52,492 nt of DNA from Arcticibacter svalbardensis MN12-7. GTDB taxonomy: Bacteria; Bacteroidota; Bacteroidia; Sphingobacteriales; Sphingobacteriaceae. A model generated the notes under the pieces. The model was not told the DNA's origin. It was given only the letters and a program-made list of their open reading frames with translations, and did no database searches. The position numbers and the translations under genes were made by a program. The stretch covers positions 1-52,492 of the forward strand of contig NZ_AQPN01000032.1 in the NCBI RefSeq assembly GCF_000403135.1, read 5' to 3'. Below are positions 8,392 to 16,261 of the stretch, piece by piece; position 1 is the stretch's first letter, and each line of letters opens with the position of its first letter.

Positions 8392-9531
8392 ATGGTTAAA
8401 CACCAAAATAACAAGATTACCTTTTTAAAGCGTTATTCGTTTTGTTTAATCATTGTATGCATGATTATTGCCTGCAAAAAAGATCCATCAATTTCACCTG
8501 AAAAGAAACCAGATATCACACATAAAAGTTATGAAGATTATGATTTTGGCTCAATGGTGGCAAGATCAGGTTTCTATATTACTGATACCATATGGAATAA
8601 AGAGGACATGGCAAAGTTTACCATACGTAAGAGCCCAAATCAGGAATATGTGTATCCTCTTAGTGGTGATGTAAGCAATATTTATCTAGGTTCTGCTATT
8701 GATGGGAAGTATTTCATGGAAAATAATGGCTCATTAAAAGCATATACAAAGTTCCAAAAAAAACCCTTATATACGGTTACATCAAGCGCTTATAATTTGA
8801 ATCTCCCTCGTGTTAGATTAGATGTGCCACTCGATAATAAAGCTGCAATGGATAGCCTGGTAAAAGTGTACTTATCCGGTGCAAAGCCAAGCATTTACGG
8901 CTTTGCGAGATACGAATATGTTCCTTTCTCAAACTATAATCAGCTTAAATTATTCTTTGGAGATGATATGGACGTAAGGAGCCTTTTTAATATCAATTCA
9001 AGCGATGATATGTCCAATGTAGAAAATGGCCTGGTTTATTACTATATGAAAGAAACTTTTAATTTTCGCTTGTTTTCAGAGCTGAAGCATTTTTTTAAAC
9101 AGCCTTTTAATATGACAGAGGTGCAAAATGATGAAGCTGGATATATTAATAAAATTACTTATGGCAAAATCGGTATAATGACAATTGATTCAAAACTTAA
9201 ATGGAGGGAAATGAGGACAATTATATCAAAGATTGAAGATAAGAAAGTACTTTCATCCAGCGAGCTAGCCGTATTAAATATGGGAAAAGTTCATACAAGC
9301 TTGATAGGCTATAGTTTAGGAGATCAGGCAGCTGTGAATAAGTCACCTGCGACTAATGAAGAAAAGGTTATTTCCTTCTTTTCTATTTGCACCCCACCAA
9401 AGAACTTTGAGACTACCGGAACATTCAGCTATGGGGATCATGGAGTACCTATATTCTTTGAGCTGAAAAACTTGTATTCCGGAACAACATTCTTAGAAGG
9501 TTTCAATTTTTCTAAAACCATAAACCTTTAA
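8392..9531 (+). CDS. Cholesterol-dependent-cytolysin-like lipoprotein without domain 4
   Basis: A 379-residue lipoprotein (signal peptide, lipobox IIAC with Cys28) that resembles the pore-forming core of thiol-activated cytolysins. By eye it follows perfringolysin in order: AIDGKYFMENNGSLKAYTKF matches the AFVENRPTIL region; FARYEYVPFSNYNQLKLFFG and the VRSLFNI region match the YSKSQI..LNVNA..LGVDF region; GLVYYYMKETFN matches the AYKQIFYTV strand; YINKITYGKIGIMTIDS matches the VSNVAYGRTIYVKLETT strand; HGVPIFFELKNLYSG matches the YPISYTSVFLKDN segment. It stops at NFSKTINL, where domain 4 with the undecapeptide would begin, so cholesterol binding of the classic type is absent. Such D4-less proteins occur in Bacteroidota. 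It could be an anti-bacterial or anti-eukaryote pore former, or a non-lytic surface protein. The family call rests on visual alignment. Confidence 0.7.
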   Translation: MVKHQNNKITFLKRYSFCLIIVCMIIACKKDPSISPEKKPDITHKSYEDYDFGSMVARSGFYITDTIWNKEDMAKFTIRKSPNQEYVYPLSGDVSNIYLGSAIDGKYFMENNGSLKAYTKFQKKPLYTVTSSAYNLNLPRVRLDVPLDNKAAMDSLVKVYLSGAKPSIYGFARYEYVPFSNYNQLKLFFGDDMDVRSLFNINSSDDMSNVENGLVYYYMKETFNFRLFSELKHFFKQPFNMTEVQNDEAGYINKITYGKIGIMTIDSKLKWREMRTIISKIEDKKVLSSSELAVLNMGKVHTSLIGYSLGDQAAVNKSPATNEEKVISFFSICTPPKNFETTGTFSYGDHGVPIFFELKNLYSGTTFLEGFNFSKTINL

Positions 9532-9704
9532 ATTACAAAAAAGAAAGTAGGTCCGCATTCGATGGTAGATAACCTCTGTTGTTAATCATAACTCATTTAC
9601 CGAGGTAAGCTCAGACGAATATCCTTTATGTGTTATTTTGAAATCATTGTAGTTTCTTATATTGCAATCTCTATTATATAGGAATAAGATGGTCGGTTAA
9701 ATAT

Positions 9705-10349
9705 ATGGGAAAGAAAACTTACGAAGGAGTTATAAGAAATAAGGAAAGAACAAAAAGAAAATTTCTTGATGCGGTGGGCGATATCATACGTAGGGAAGGT
9801 CATCAGCATTTGGGAGTTAATAATATTGCCAGGGTTGCTTGTGCAAATAAGGCATTAATTTATTCTTATTTTGGAAATGTCAACAACCTTATTGATCAAT
9901 ATGCCAGGGAAAATGATTATTGGTTGCTGTTTAAGGATAGCCTAGAAGAGCAACTGCATGATAAAACCTTAAATAACAAAGACCTTATAAAAAAGGTGCT
10001 CTCCATGCAATTCGATTTTGTGAATTCAAATTTAGATATGCAAAAGTTTATTATCTGGCAGGTTACCAAAAGAGATGCCTTTATAACAGATATTCTAAAT
10101 GATAGGGAAACGATAGGAAATCAATTCTTTAATGTAACAGATCAAATCCTGGATAAAAAAACTGATTTTAGGGCGATATCGGCACTGTTAGTAGCAGGTA
10201 TATATCACCTTGTCTTATATTCCAAAAATACATCTGCCACCTTTTGTGGCATAGATTTGAACACTCCAGAGGGGTCTAAAAGGATTAAGAATGCGTTGAG
10301 TAATCTTTTAGATTTGGTATATGAAGATAGTTCAGTGAGTACTATTTAA
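9705..10349 (+). CDS. TetR-family transcriptional regulator
   Basis: A 214-residue regulator. The N-terminal TetR helix-turn-helix is at about residues 12-60: RTKRKFLDAVGDIIRREG, then GVNNIARVACANKALIYSYF, with the conserved tyrosine/phenylalanine pair ending the recognition helix. The rest (about 65-214) is an all-helical ligand and dimer domain without recognisable relatives. The gene is 173 bases after the cytolysin-like gene and 410 bases before the esterase-family gene, all on the plus strand. Near-identical palindromic sites lie upstream of both neighbours, so it is likely their repressor. No such copy was found before its own start. Confidence 0.9.
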   Translation: MGKKTYEGVIRNKERTKRKFLDAVGDIIRREGHQHLGVNNIARVACANKALIYSYFGNVNNLIDQYARENDYWLLFKDSLEEQLHDKTLNNKDLIKKVLSMQFDFVNSNLDMQKFIIWQVTKRDAFITDILNDRETIGNQFFNVTDQILDKKTDFRAISALLVAGIYHLVLYSKNTSATFCGIDLNTPEGSKRIKNALSNLLDLVYEDSSVSTI

Positions 10350-10483
10350 TAAGAGGTAAGACGAATAACGTTGACAAATGATAAAGAAGGATATTTTTTT
10401 CATTTTTGAATCTTATTACATAAAACGTGCTACTATGTTGAAAGGAACAGATAGCGCAATTTGAAAACTTGAATTTAATAGTG

Positions 10484-10505
10484 ACAAATGTAACCACTAG
10501 TACAT
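10484..10505. promoter_or_regulatory. Putative TetR operator upstream of the esterase-family gene
   Basis: Second copy of the 22-bp word (core ATGTA-N8-TACAT), differing from 8262-8283 by one C/T change. It lies 255 bases upstream of the esterase-family start and 135 bases after the TetR stop codon. Two such copies flanking one TetR gene are unlikely by chance. Confidence 0.5.
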
Positions 10506-10542
10506 GCAATCGGCCCGAGGAATTTAAGATGTGAATGTTCTA

Positions 10543-10612
10543 ATTCATTATTCCCACCTTATTTGGTAATAAGCAAATGACAGTCTCTGTTTTCCACCGT
10601 TTTTTGATAATG
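10543..10612. repeat. Dispersed intergenic repeat, copy B
   Basis: Aligns with copy A (2572-2640) through ATTCCC, TTATTTGGTAA and TTCCACCGTTT-TTG-TA. Its right edge (TTTTTTGATAATGA) also matches the end of copy D (13,384-13,409). Confidence 0.5.
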
Positions 10613-10759
10613 AATAGAGTTCAGTATTAACATCCCCTTGGTAGACTGGTTTGGAGATTATTGTATATTCGTATTATTAAAACATTTCGTCAAATAACAT
10701 GAACAGTGGATCCGGGTATGTAATTATAAAAATCCTGCTCGGTCTTTAAATCTCCTAAT

Positions 10760-12046
10760 ATGATCCAAGTGCTGCGATTTCTCGCTATTACAATCCTAAT
10801 ATCCAGTACAAACGTTTGCTATACCTTTGGCCAATCAGTTGCGGAGCAAATCGTTGGTCTTAGTGAACACATAATTCCTTTAAAGGGAGACATTGCGGAT
10901 TTTGAGATTTCAGAATATCAGAAACTTGGACCAAGTATAGCTGATAAACAAGTCATAGCACTCGGCGAAGCTACACACGGTACCCGCGAATTCTTTCTTT
11001 ACAAGGCTGGATTGTGCAGATATTTGATAGAGGTGCTTGGCATGAAGACAATCATTATGGAATCGGATTTTGCAGGGACCCAGCAAATAAATGATTTTGT
11101 AGTGAATGGAAAGGGCAGTGCTGAACTAAGCATCTGGCAAATGGGCTTTAGCGGTACCACCCAGGAGTTCATTGATTTTGTTAATTGGGTAAGAGCCTAT
11201 AACAAGAACAAAAGTGCTATTGATAAAGTCGTTTTTTATGGTTGCGATATGCAATATCCCAGCTATGCTGCAAATACTATCAAGGATTACCTGGTTAAGC
11301 GGAAGATGATAAATCCGGAACTTTCTAAGGGCTTTGAGACAATGAATAAGTTTCTTCCAAGCTTGACCAAAGATGATAAAGTCATGATTCGGAAGATTGT
11401 ATCATCGCTGGCGAGTGTAGACTTTGCAGATCAAGATCCAAATACACGATCGTTATACAGGCACGATGTTAGAGTCTTAGAACAGTTCGTTGACTACATG
11501 GATGCACAATCGTCTTTGTTTCCCGCTAAACAAAGCGATCTACGAGACAAGTTCATGGCGGAGAATTGCAAATGGATATACGATTATAACAAAAAGGGTA
11601 AAACTGTAATCTGGGCACACAATGAGCACATCAAAAAATCGAAAGGTAGTGATGGGTTTATTAGAATGGGAATTAGCCTTGCCGAAGTCTTTAAGGATGA
11701 CTATTATGCGATTTGTTTAGATTTTTATAAAGGAACAATGCGGTCCTTTGACATTAAATTAAAGAAAAATATACCAGTAGAGTTACCACCTGGGAAAGTT
11801 GGTTCAAGTGGTGAAGTTTTTTCGCGCTGTAATGTTCCTACTTTTTTTCTTGATTTTAAAACAGCGGAAACGAGTATGGGGGTTTATAAATTCCTAAACG
11901 CTAAAATTCCGTCTGTGTTTTATGGTGGTCACTTTGATACAGGCCAGCCAGTACACTACGTAAACAATAAGCTTGGCGACGCCTATGATGCGGTTGTTTT
12001 TTTTACGCAAACGACTGCAGCCTCAAATATCAAGAAATCTGAGTAA
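10760..12046 (+). CDS. Secreted erythromycin esterase family protein
   Basis: A 428-residue protein with an N-terminal hydrophobic signal (about residues 5-24) and the erythromycin-esterase-like fold. The key residues of the family are visible: Glu70 and His73 in GEATHGT, Glu101 in MESDF, and His287/His290 in WAHNEHI. Known members EreA and EreB open the macrolide lactone ring by metal-independent hydrolysis, but most family members have unknown substrates, so macrolide resistance should not be assumed. A signal peptide is unusual for true Ere enzymes and suggests a periplasmic or outer role. It has its own upstream region, with a candidate TetR site and a dispersed repeat. The length is similar to EreA/EreB (about 400-420). 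Confidence 0.85.
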   Translation: MIQVLRFLAITILISSTNVCYTFGQSVAEQIVGLSEHIIPLKGDIADFEISEYQKLGPSIADKQVIALGEATHGTREFFLYKAGLCRYLIEVLGMKTIIMESDFAGTQQINDFVVNGKGSAELSIWQMGFSGTTQEFIDFVNWVRAYNKNKSAIDKVVFYGCDMQYPSYAANTIKDYLVKRKMINPELSKGFETMNKFLPSLTKDDKVMIRKIVSSLASVDFADQDPNTRSLYRHDVRVLEQFVDYMDAQSSLFPAKQSDLRDKFMAENCKWIYDYNKKGKTVIWAHNEHIKKSKGSDGFIRMGISLAEVFKDDYYAICLDFYKGTMRSFDIKLKKNIPVELPPGKVGSSGEVFSRCNVPTFFLDFKTAETSMGVYKFLNAKIPSVFYGGHFDTGQPVHYVNNKLGDAYDAVVFFTQTTAASNIKKSE

Positions 12047-12481
12047 GATATCACTTTTGTGCTAGAAGAATATAAAGTGGGATAAAGACGAAGTGTTAGA
12101 AGCTAGCTTCATATTATCTATAGTCCTCAGCCTTTAAATCTCTTCCAGCTCCATTAAATTGCTAGCCTTCATCCTCATCATGATAAACTTGTAACTATAC
12201 TTGATCACATGTTCTACAGTAGAAATAGTCGTTATTCAGGACATCTTTAAACTCGTTAGCCTTACCTGTAAAATGCTTAGCAAAACCAGTATTCGTCTAT
12301 CAATATTCCCTCCTTTAAAGACGGCCCTGGCTGATCTGACCTTAATTAAAGCTTTACGGCAAAAAGAGAAATTTCGGTTTGTGCGATAAATCTGGCTTGC
12401 GTTAAATCTTGTATTCTCCATTATTCCACCGTTTTTGATCCATTTTTAAGCACCTGTAATTGACCATTTTCTCCGCCAAGT
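12047..12481. other. 435-base spacer between convergent genes
   Basis: It holds dispersed repeat copy C and no convincing gene. Short open frames exist on both strands; one minus-strand frame ending at 12,134 (EHVIKYSYKFIMMRMKA..LMELEEI) looks protein-like and might be a gene tail, but it starts after a stop and is not recognised. No terminator-like hairpin was seen. Confidence 0.5.
12298..12438. repeat. Dispersed intergenic repeat, copy C
   Basis: The left motif (12,298-12,319, TATCAATATTCCCTCCTTTA) matches copies A and D; the right motif (12,421-12,438, TTATTCCACCGTTTTTGAT) matches A and B. Here the two are about 100 bases apart instead of about 40. On the minus strand the motifs read AAACGGTGGAATAATG and AAAGGAGGGAATATTG, each like a ribosome-binding purine run before a start-like triplet. 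Confidence 0.4.
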
Positions 12482-13093
12482 TTAATCAAGCTTGACCTGC
12501 CTCAACACTACCTTTTCATTATTATATTCTAAGGTTCCCCTCCATTTGCCTTTAACTACGGTTGACTCACCAGTAATCTCGTTTACGATTGTCATCGTAC
12601 ATGAAGCTAGTAATAACTTCTCATCTAATGAACGATAAACAGCTATCTTAGACTTTGAGGGTACCTTTATGGTTGTTAAGTGTGCAGTATTAGCTACATA
12701 AGGCTTCTGTTTCTTTTCTTCAGAAAAAGGCCATTTGTAAACGCCCAAATAGACCTTATTTGCAACTACCGTGCCCGGTACAAGCACTTCCAATTTGCTT
12801 AAATCCATGTTTGGTGGAAGAGAGCCGCTGAACTCAAATTTTGACGACATCAAAAATCCATCGTACTTTTCTTCGTATTTCACCTCAAAAATAGTTTGGC
12901 CATAGTTGTCGAACGTTTGGGGCTTAACTTCATGAGTGATAATAGTAAGCGAATCTATATCTTCAATGAAATAAGCAATTTCCTTAACGGAAAAAGTGGG
13001 GGATTGGGGTTCAATGATATCCGTGTGATTATCTTTCTTACAAGCTGTAAAGGCATTTAAACATACCAATATCCCAAATAAAAATCTTCTCAT
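12482..13093 (-). CDS. Lipoprotein of unknown function
   Basis: A 203-residue lipoprotein: signal peptide MRRFLFGILVCLNAF with lipobox FTAC (Cys18) followed by KK, typical of Bacteroidota. The mature part is predicted by its alternating pattern to be beta-rich, with no cysteine pair or catalytic motif that stands out. No family is recognised. It converges on the erythromycin-esterase-family gene. It is a neighbour of the cytolysin-like region but nothing shows it acts there. Upstream on its strand is repeat copy D with an AAAGGAGG run, then a short frame before the gene. Confidence 0.75.
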   Translation of the reverse strand: MRRFLFGILVCLNAFTACKKDNHTDIIEPQSPTFSVKEIAYFIEDIDSLTIITHEVKPQTFDNYGQTIFEVKYEEKYDGFLMSSKFEFSGSLPPNMDLSKLEVLVPGTVVANKVYLGVYKWPFSEEKKQKPYVANTAHLTTIKVPSKSKIAVYRSLDEKLLLASCTMTIVNEITGESTVVKGKWRGTLEYNNEKVVLRQVKLD

Positions 13094-13232
13094 GCAACTA
13101 TCTTTAAAAGTAAAAACTTATATAAAGTTAGTGATAAAATGCAAACTTGGTTATAAACGCTCGAATTTACTTGCATTAAATTCGTCAGCTGTTTCCATGT
13201 CTGTACCAGACTTATACCTTTGATAGTGGGTT

Positions 13233-13409
13233 TATCATTATTCCCTCCTTTTTTAATAGATGATTGTTGTCCCTTAGGCACCGCAACTGAACATACCAAA
13301 TCTTCCCCAATTAAGCCAATTCGGTCTTTTTGTTTTTTGCAGATTATCATAAACTCATTCCATTAATCAAAGCCTTTTTTAGTGTTTTTGATAATGAGTT
13401 TTTGATAAT
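13233..13409. repeat. Dispersed intergenic repeat, copy D
   Basis: The left motif TATCATTATTCCCTCCTTTT (13,233-13,252) matches copy C. The right end (13,384-13,409) carries two TTTTTGATAAT words 12 bases apart, like the right end of copy B. The middle does not align well, so the copy is degenerate or composite. Confidence 0.35.
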
Positions 13410-13656
13410 ATTTTAGAAGGCTCAACCATAATAGTTGTCTCTCAAAACGAACGTTTAATGGCACTCAATTTTCAACCTTCTCCCACGGTGTAAAAAATGC
13501 CTTTCCAAGCTCTGAGGTAAGTTTGCATATTCTCTTATAATGGTGCCACAAACTCTTCTCGTAAATTGTGTATTTGAGAGAAATATCGCCTAATATGAAA
13601 ATTGATTAAGCAAGAGTCAGTACCGCAGACCAAAATTTAGACATGCAACTTAGGCA

Positions 13657-13738
13657 AAATTATAATTTAAACCTTCCTTTAAACGATAATTATAATTTGA
13701 TAAAATCAGAGTAATGATTATAATAATTGTTATAATTT
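13657..13738. repeat. TTATAATTT repeat cluster upstream of the recombinase relic
   Basis: The word TTATAATTT begins at 13,660, 13,690 and 13,730, with a variant TTATAATAATT at 13,718. The first is part of a perfect 12-bp palindrome (AAATTATAATTT, 13,657-13,668). Before the IS982 insertion this cluster lay directly upstream of the recombinase relic, so it may be the promoter or the recombinase's binding/crossover site. Simple AT richness is the alternative. Confidence 0.4.
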
Positions 13739-13747
13739 AAGTCCCTA

Positions 13748-14768
13748 TAACGTGTTGTGCGATTAAAAAGCGAGTGCATATTTAAGCTGATTAATGGGTT
13801 TGTTGTTTTTGATATTGATCGCCTGCAAGCAAGTAACAGCGGCAAGCTTGGCAAATATTCTCATAGTTAAACCCTTCAAAGATTTATCATAATTTCTTTT
13901 AAGCATGAACTGGTCGCACAGCTGAGCGAATAAGGTTTCAATCCTTTTTCTGCATTTCCTGAATACAGGCTCAAATGGTTGTTTGTCTTTCTGATTATTA
14001 CGCATAGAAGTCTTTAACTGTATTGAATAGATCTAACTGACTGGTTTTGAATAAATACCCCCTGTCACCAATCAGTGTACAATTGTTTAATCCAGAGTGC
14101 TTTATGTCATTCAGATAATGGATGTCATGTACGCTTGCTTTACTGATGTCCATGAAGTAGAACACCCCTTTTACAGAAGTAACCAGATGAAGTTTATATC
14201 CAAAATACCAAGCCTTGTTCACTGCGGAATACCCTTTATCAGGAGCTGTATCAAAGTTTTCCCTGCATATTCTTGAGGATTATTCCCGAACGATTTTACA
14301 GATTGGAACAGGAATAGAATCAATAATAAATACATTTTCTCCTTCATTCATTTGTTTGGCCAGGTGTTCATTAAGCTGCCGCAACCAGGGAAAGATTACT
14401 TTTCTTCTCCGGTTAAAATTGCAGCGATGGATTAACCGTGGAAATTCAGTTGAATAATCGTGTTTAAGCTTGCCAAACAAGTATTTTCCTAAGTCAATAC
14501 CTAAAGATTCAGCGGTTAATACCAAGGCAATAATCTCACAATCAGATAGTTTTGGTTTTCTAGGATAAAATCTAAAGTTATTGTCCTCATTAATAGAGGA
14601 TTTAAAAACAGATTTGGTAATTTCTAAAAATTGATTGAAATTGATCGAAAGGTTGTGCATAAAGAGTAATTTACTTGGTCGTAATTCCTCTTCAAGATAC
14701 TGATTTTCAGTATTATGCACAATTTTTTTATCCATTTTCGTCTCTTTTTTTAATCACACAACACGTTA
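13748..14768 (-). mobile_element. IS982-family insertion sequence, decayed
   Basis: The element is about 1.02 kb with inverted ends: 13,748 reads TAACGTGTTGTGCGATTAAA and the reverse complement of the right end, from 14,768, reads TAACGTGTTGTGTGATTAAA, one mismatch in 20. The flanks share CCTA (13,744-13,747 and 14,769-14,772), and CCTATA occurs at both borders, consistent with a short target duplication; the exact boundary is uncertain by one or two bases. The single transposase gene inside is broken. It inserted between the TTATAATTT cluster and the recombinase relic. Confidence 0.8.
13763..14735 (-). pseudogene. IS982-family transposase, broken by a stop and a frameshift
   Basis: The transposase reads in three pieces. 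Piece 1 (14,735 to 14,280) ends at FIIDSIPVPICKIVRE followed by TAA; the same frame continues past it through ENFDTAPDKGYSAVNKAWYF, so this is an in-frame nonsense codon, probably AAA to TAA. Piece 2 (to about 13,998) carries GYKLHLVTSVKGV and LIGDRGY. A one-base frameshift near 14,000 leads to piece 3 (RKCRKRIETLFAQLCDQF, then MRIFAKLAAVTCLQ). The order IDSIPVPIC, GDRGY, RKRIET..F..L and the final helix fits IS982-type DDE transposases. Two lesions make the protein inactive. Confidence 0.85.
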
Positions 14769-14773
14769 CCTAT

Positions 14774-14912
14774 AATAGGTTTTCATCAAATTACAAAAAC
14801 GCTAGGACAAGAGCTTACCTCTGGGTATCTACCCTTGATCAAAATCCGAATAACAATAAAGCCGACATAATGAACTTAGCCAATAACAAGAATCTAGGCC
14901 AGGTAGAACTTT
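14774..14912 (+). pseudogene. Decayed 5' copy of the serine recombinase
   Basis: This stretch aligns with the start of the recombinase gene at 27-162. The shared upstream word AGGTTTTCATC is followed by a frame reading ARTRAYLWVSTLDQNPNNNK, against ARTIAYLRVSALDQNLEKNK in the intact gene. The start codon is changed (ATG to AAC at 14,798-14,800), a conserved Arg is Trp, and similarity is lost after about 36 codons, so the catalytic serine remains but the rest is gone. It is in direct orientation with the intact copy 14.7 kb away. Confidence 0.8.
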
Positions 14913-14956
14913 TTATTTTCCTTTTAAGGAAAACTGTCCCCCACCTTACATTTACC

Positions 14957-16165
14957 TTACTCAGCCAAAGTTTTCATCCATGGAAGGGCATCAAGTACCA
15001 TAGGGACAACACTAGTTGTATGGGTACCACCTGGAATTGGAATCAGCGTGAGCTGCTTTGATCCGGCTGAAATGAATCTATTATATGTCGTTTGCGATGT
15101 CTCAAAAAATACCGCTTCATCGGCTAAGCCATGATACATGCGTGTTGGACATACCGGATACCAGTCAGGGAAGCTATTGATCGCTATTTTAGATTTGAAA
15201 GCAGTTTCTGCAGCTGGGTTACTTAGGCTACTAAAAAAGGCTGTATTTAGAAGAGCCGAAGGTGAAGTGCTTAACTCCTGATCAATCTGCTCACGGGTTT
15301 TTGAACCATCCAGCAAAGCAGGAATTTTAGCAGCATATACAGGCATAAAATAATCTGTCAACGAGCGGTTAAAGCTATAAGTAGTATTGTAAGACTGGAT
15401 AAACAAAGCCAAAAACGATGGGGTTGCATACGTCGGAACGCTTGCCACTTTTGCCAACATGGTAGTCAGATCATATCCACCGGCACCTTCCGCTGCGGCT
15501 GTTAAGGTTAGTTTAAGATTTTTGTTGGTTTCGATCTCTTTCTGGGCAGCCATTGTCACATAGCCACCTTCTGAATAACCCATCAAAAACAGTTTATTGT
15601 TAATGGCTATATCTTCTGATTCGAGGTAGTATTTGGTCGCTTTAATCATATCTACGACTGTAGCGGCAGATGACTGCATGTCATAATAGGGATGAACAAT
15701 ATTTTTGGATTCGCCATAGCCTATAAAATCAGGTATGATAGTTACAAACCCGGCTGAGGCTCCTAATTCGAAACCACTAAAGGTAGAAGGGAAATTCGAC
15801 GGGGCATCAGCATCACTAAACATCGTACCGTGCTGTGCGCTAAGCAGTGCAGGTGTCGTTGGCATATTTTTGGGGATGCCAAGCAGTCCAGAGGCCAGTA
15901 CTTTGCTTCCGTTTAAGGTAGTATAATAGGTGATTTTATAAAAATCTACATCGTACTGAATCAGCGGCACAAAGCTGCCGAAACCTTTAAGCACTGCTAC
16001 TCCCTGCAACTGTAACTGGGTGAAGCTACCAACAGAAGTGGCGGAAACAAAAAGGTCTTTTCCATCGGTTTTATCGGTTATATCATCATCTGAATTTTTT
16101 TTACAACTTGCAAAAAGGGTCAGGCAAAGCAATACGATGCTAAAGGTTCTAATAGATGTTTTCAT
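14957..16165 (-). CDS. Alpha/beta-hydrolase lipoprotein (lipase/esterase-like)
   Basis: A 402-residue lipoprotein: signal peptide with lipobox LFASC (Cys21) followed by KK. The mature enzyme has an alpha/beta-hydrolase fold. The nucleophile elbow is GYSEG with Ser198; Asp349 (HGLADEAV) and His382 (GGTHT) complete a plausible triad. SAQHGT (about 109-114) fits an oxyanion-hole HG motif. The arrangement resembles secretory lipases and related peptidase-like hydrolases, so an ester or amide of an exported substrate is likely; the substrate is unknown. It ends 40 bases beyond the recombinase relic and has a hairpin-like AT stem at 14,916-14,933 downstream. Confidence 0.85.
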   Translation of the reverse strand: MKTSIRTFSIVLLCLTLFASCKKNSDDDITDKTDGKDLFVSATSVGSFTQLQLQGVAVLKGFGSFVPLIQYDVDFYKITYYTTLNGSKVLASGLLGIPKNMPTTPALLSAQHGTMFSDADAPSNFPSTFSGFELGASAGFVTIIPDFIGYGESKNIVHPYYDMQSSAATVVDMIKATKYYLESEDIAINNKLFLMGYSEGGYVTMAAQKEIETNKNLKLTLTAAAEGAGGYDLTTMLAKVASVPTYATPSFLALFIQSYNTTYSFNRSLTDYFMPVYAAKIPALLDGSKTREQIDQELSTSPSALLNTAFFSSLSNPAAETAFKSKIAINSFPDWYPVCPTRMYHGLADEAVFFETSQTTYNRFISAGSKQLTLIPIPGGTHTTSVVPMVLDALPWMKTLAE

Positions 16166-16261
16166 AGGTCGAGATAGTATACTTAAAATTAGGATTAATT
16201 ATCTAAAAACCAATGTAGTTTTTCTAGAAAAAAAGAAAATATTGTATTACAAACGCCTCGT

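Larger units (their letters stand above)
10350..10759. other. 410-base spacer with operator copy and dispersed repeat
   Basis: It contains the second palindromic site (10,484-10,505) and dispersed repeat copy B (10,543-10,612). It holds no convincing gene. It must include the promoter of the erythromycin-esterase-family gene at 10,760. Confidence 0.6.
13094..13747. other. 654-base AT-rich spacer before the IS982 element
   Basis: It holds dispersed repeat copy D, a minus-strand frame of 46 codons (13,465-13,605) that is unrecognised, and four TTATAATTT-type repeats (13,657-13,738). A longer minus-strand frame, 13,090-13,350, lies across copy D and the promoter of the lipoprotein gene and lacks convincing protein character. 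The region probably contains old element debris. Confidence 0.5.

Noticed and set aside
12201-12421. Overlapping small frames on both strands
   Set aside because: They lie over dispersed repeat copy C, have no recognisable domain and no supporting neighbours.
13090-13350. 86-codon minus-strand frame upstream of the 203-residue lipoprotein
   Set aside because: It covers repeat copy D and the likely promoter of the lipoprotein gene and lacks protein-like character at its start.
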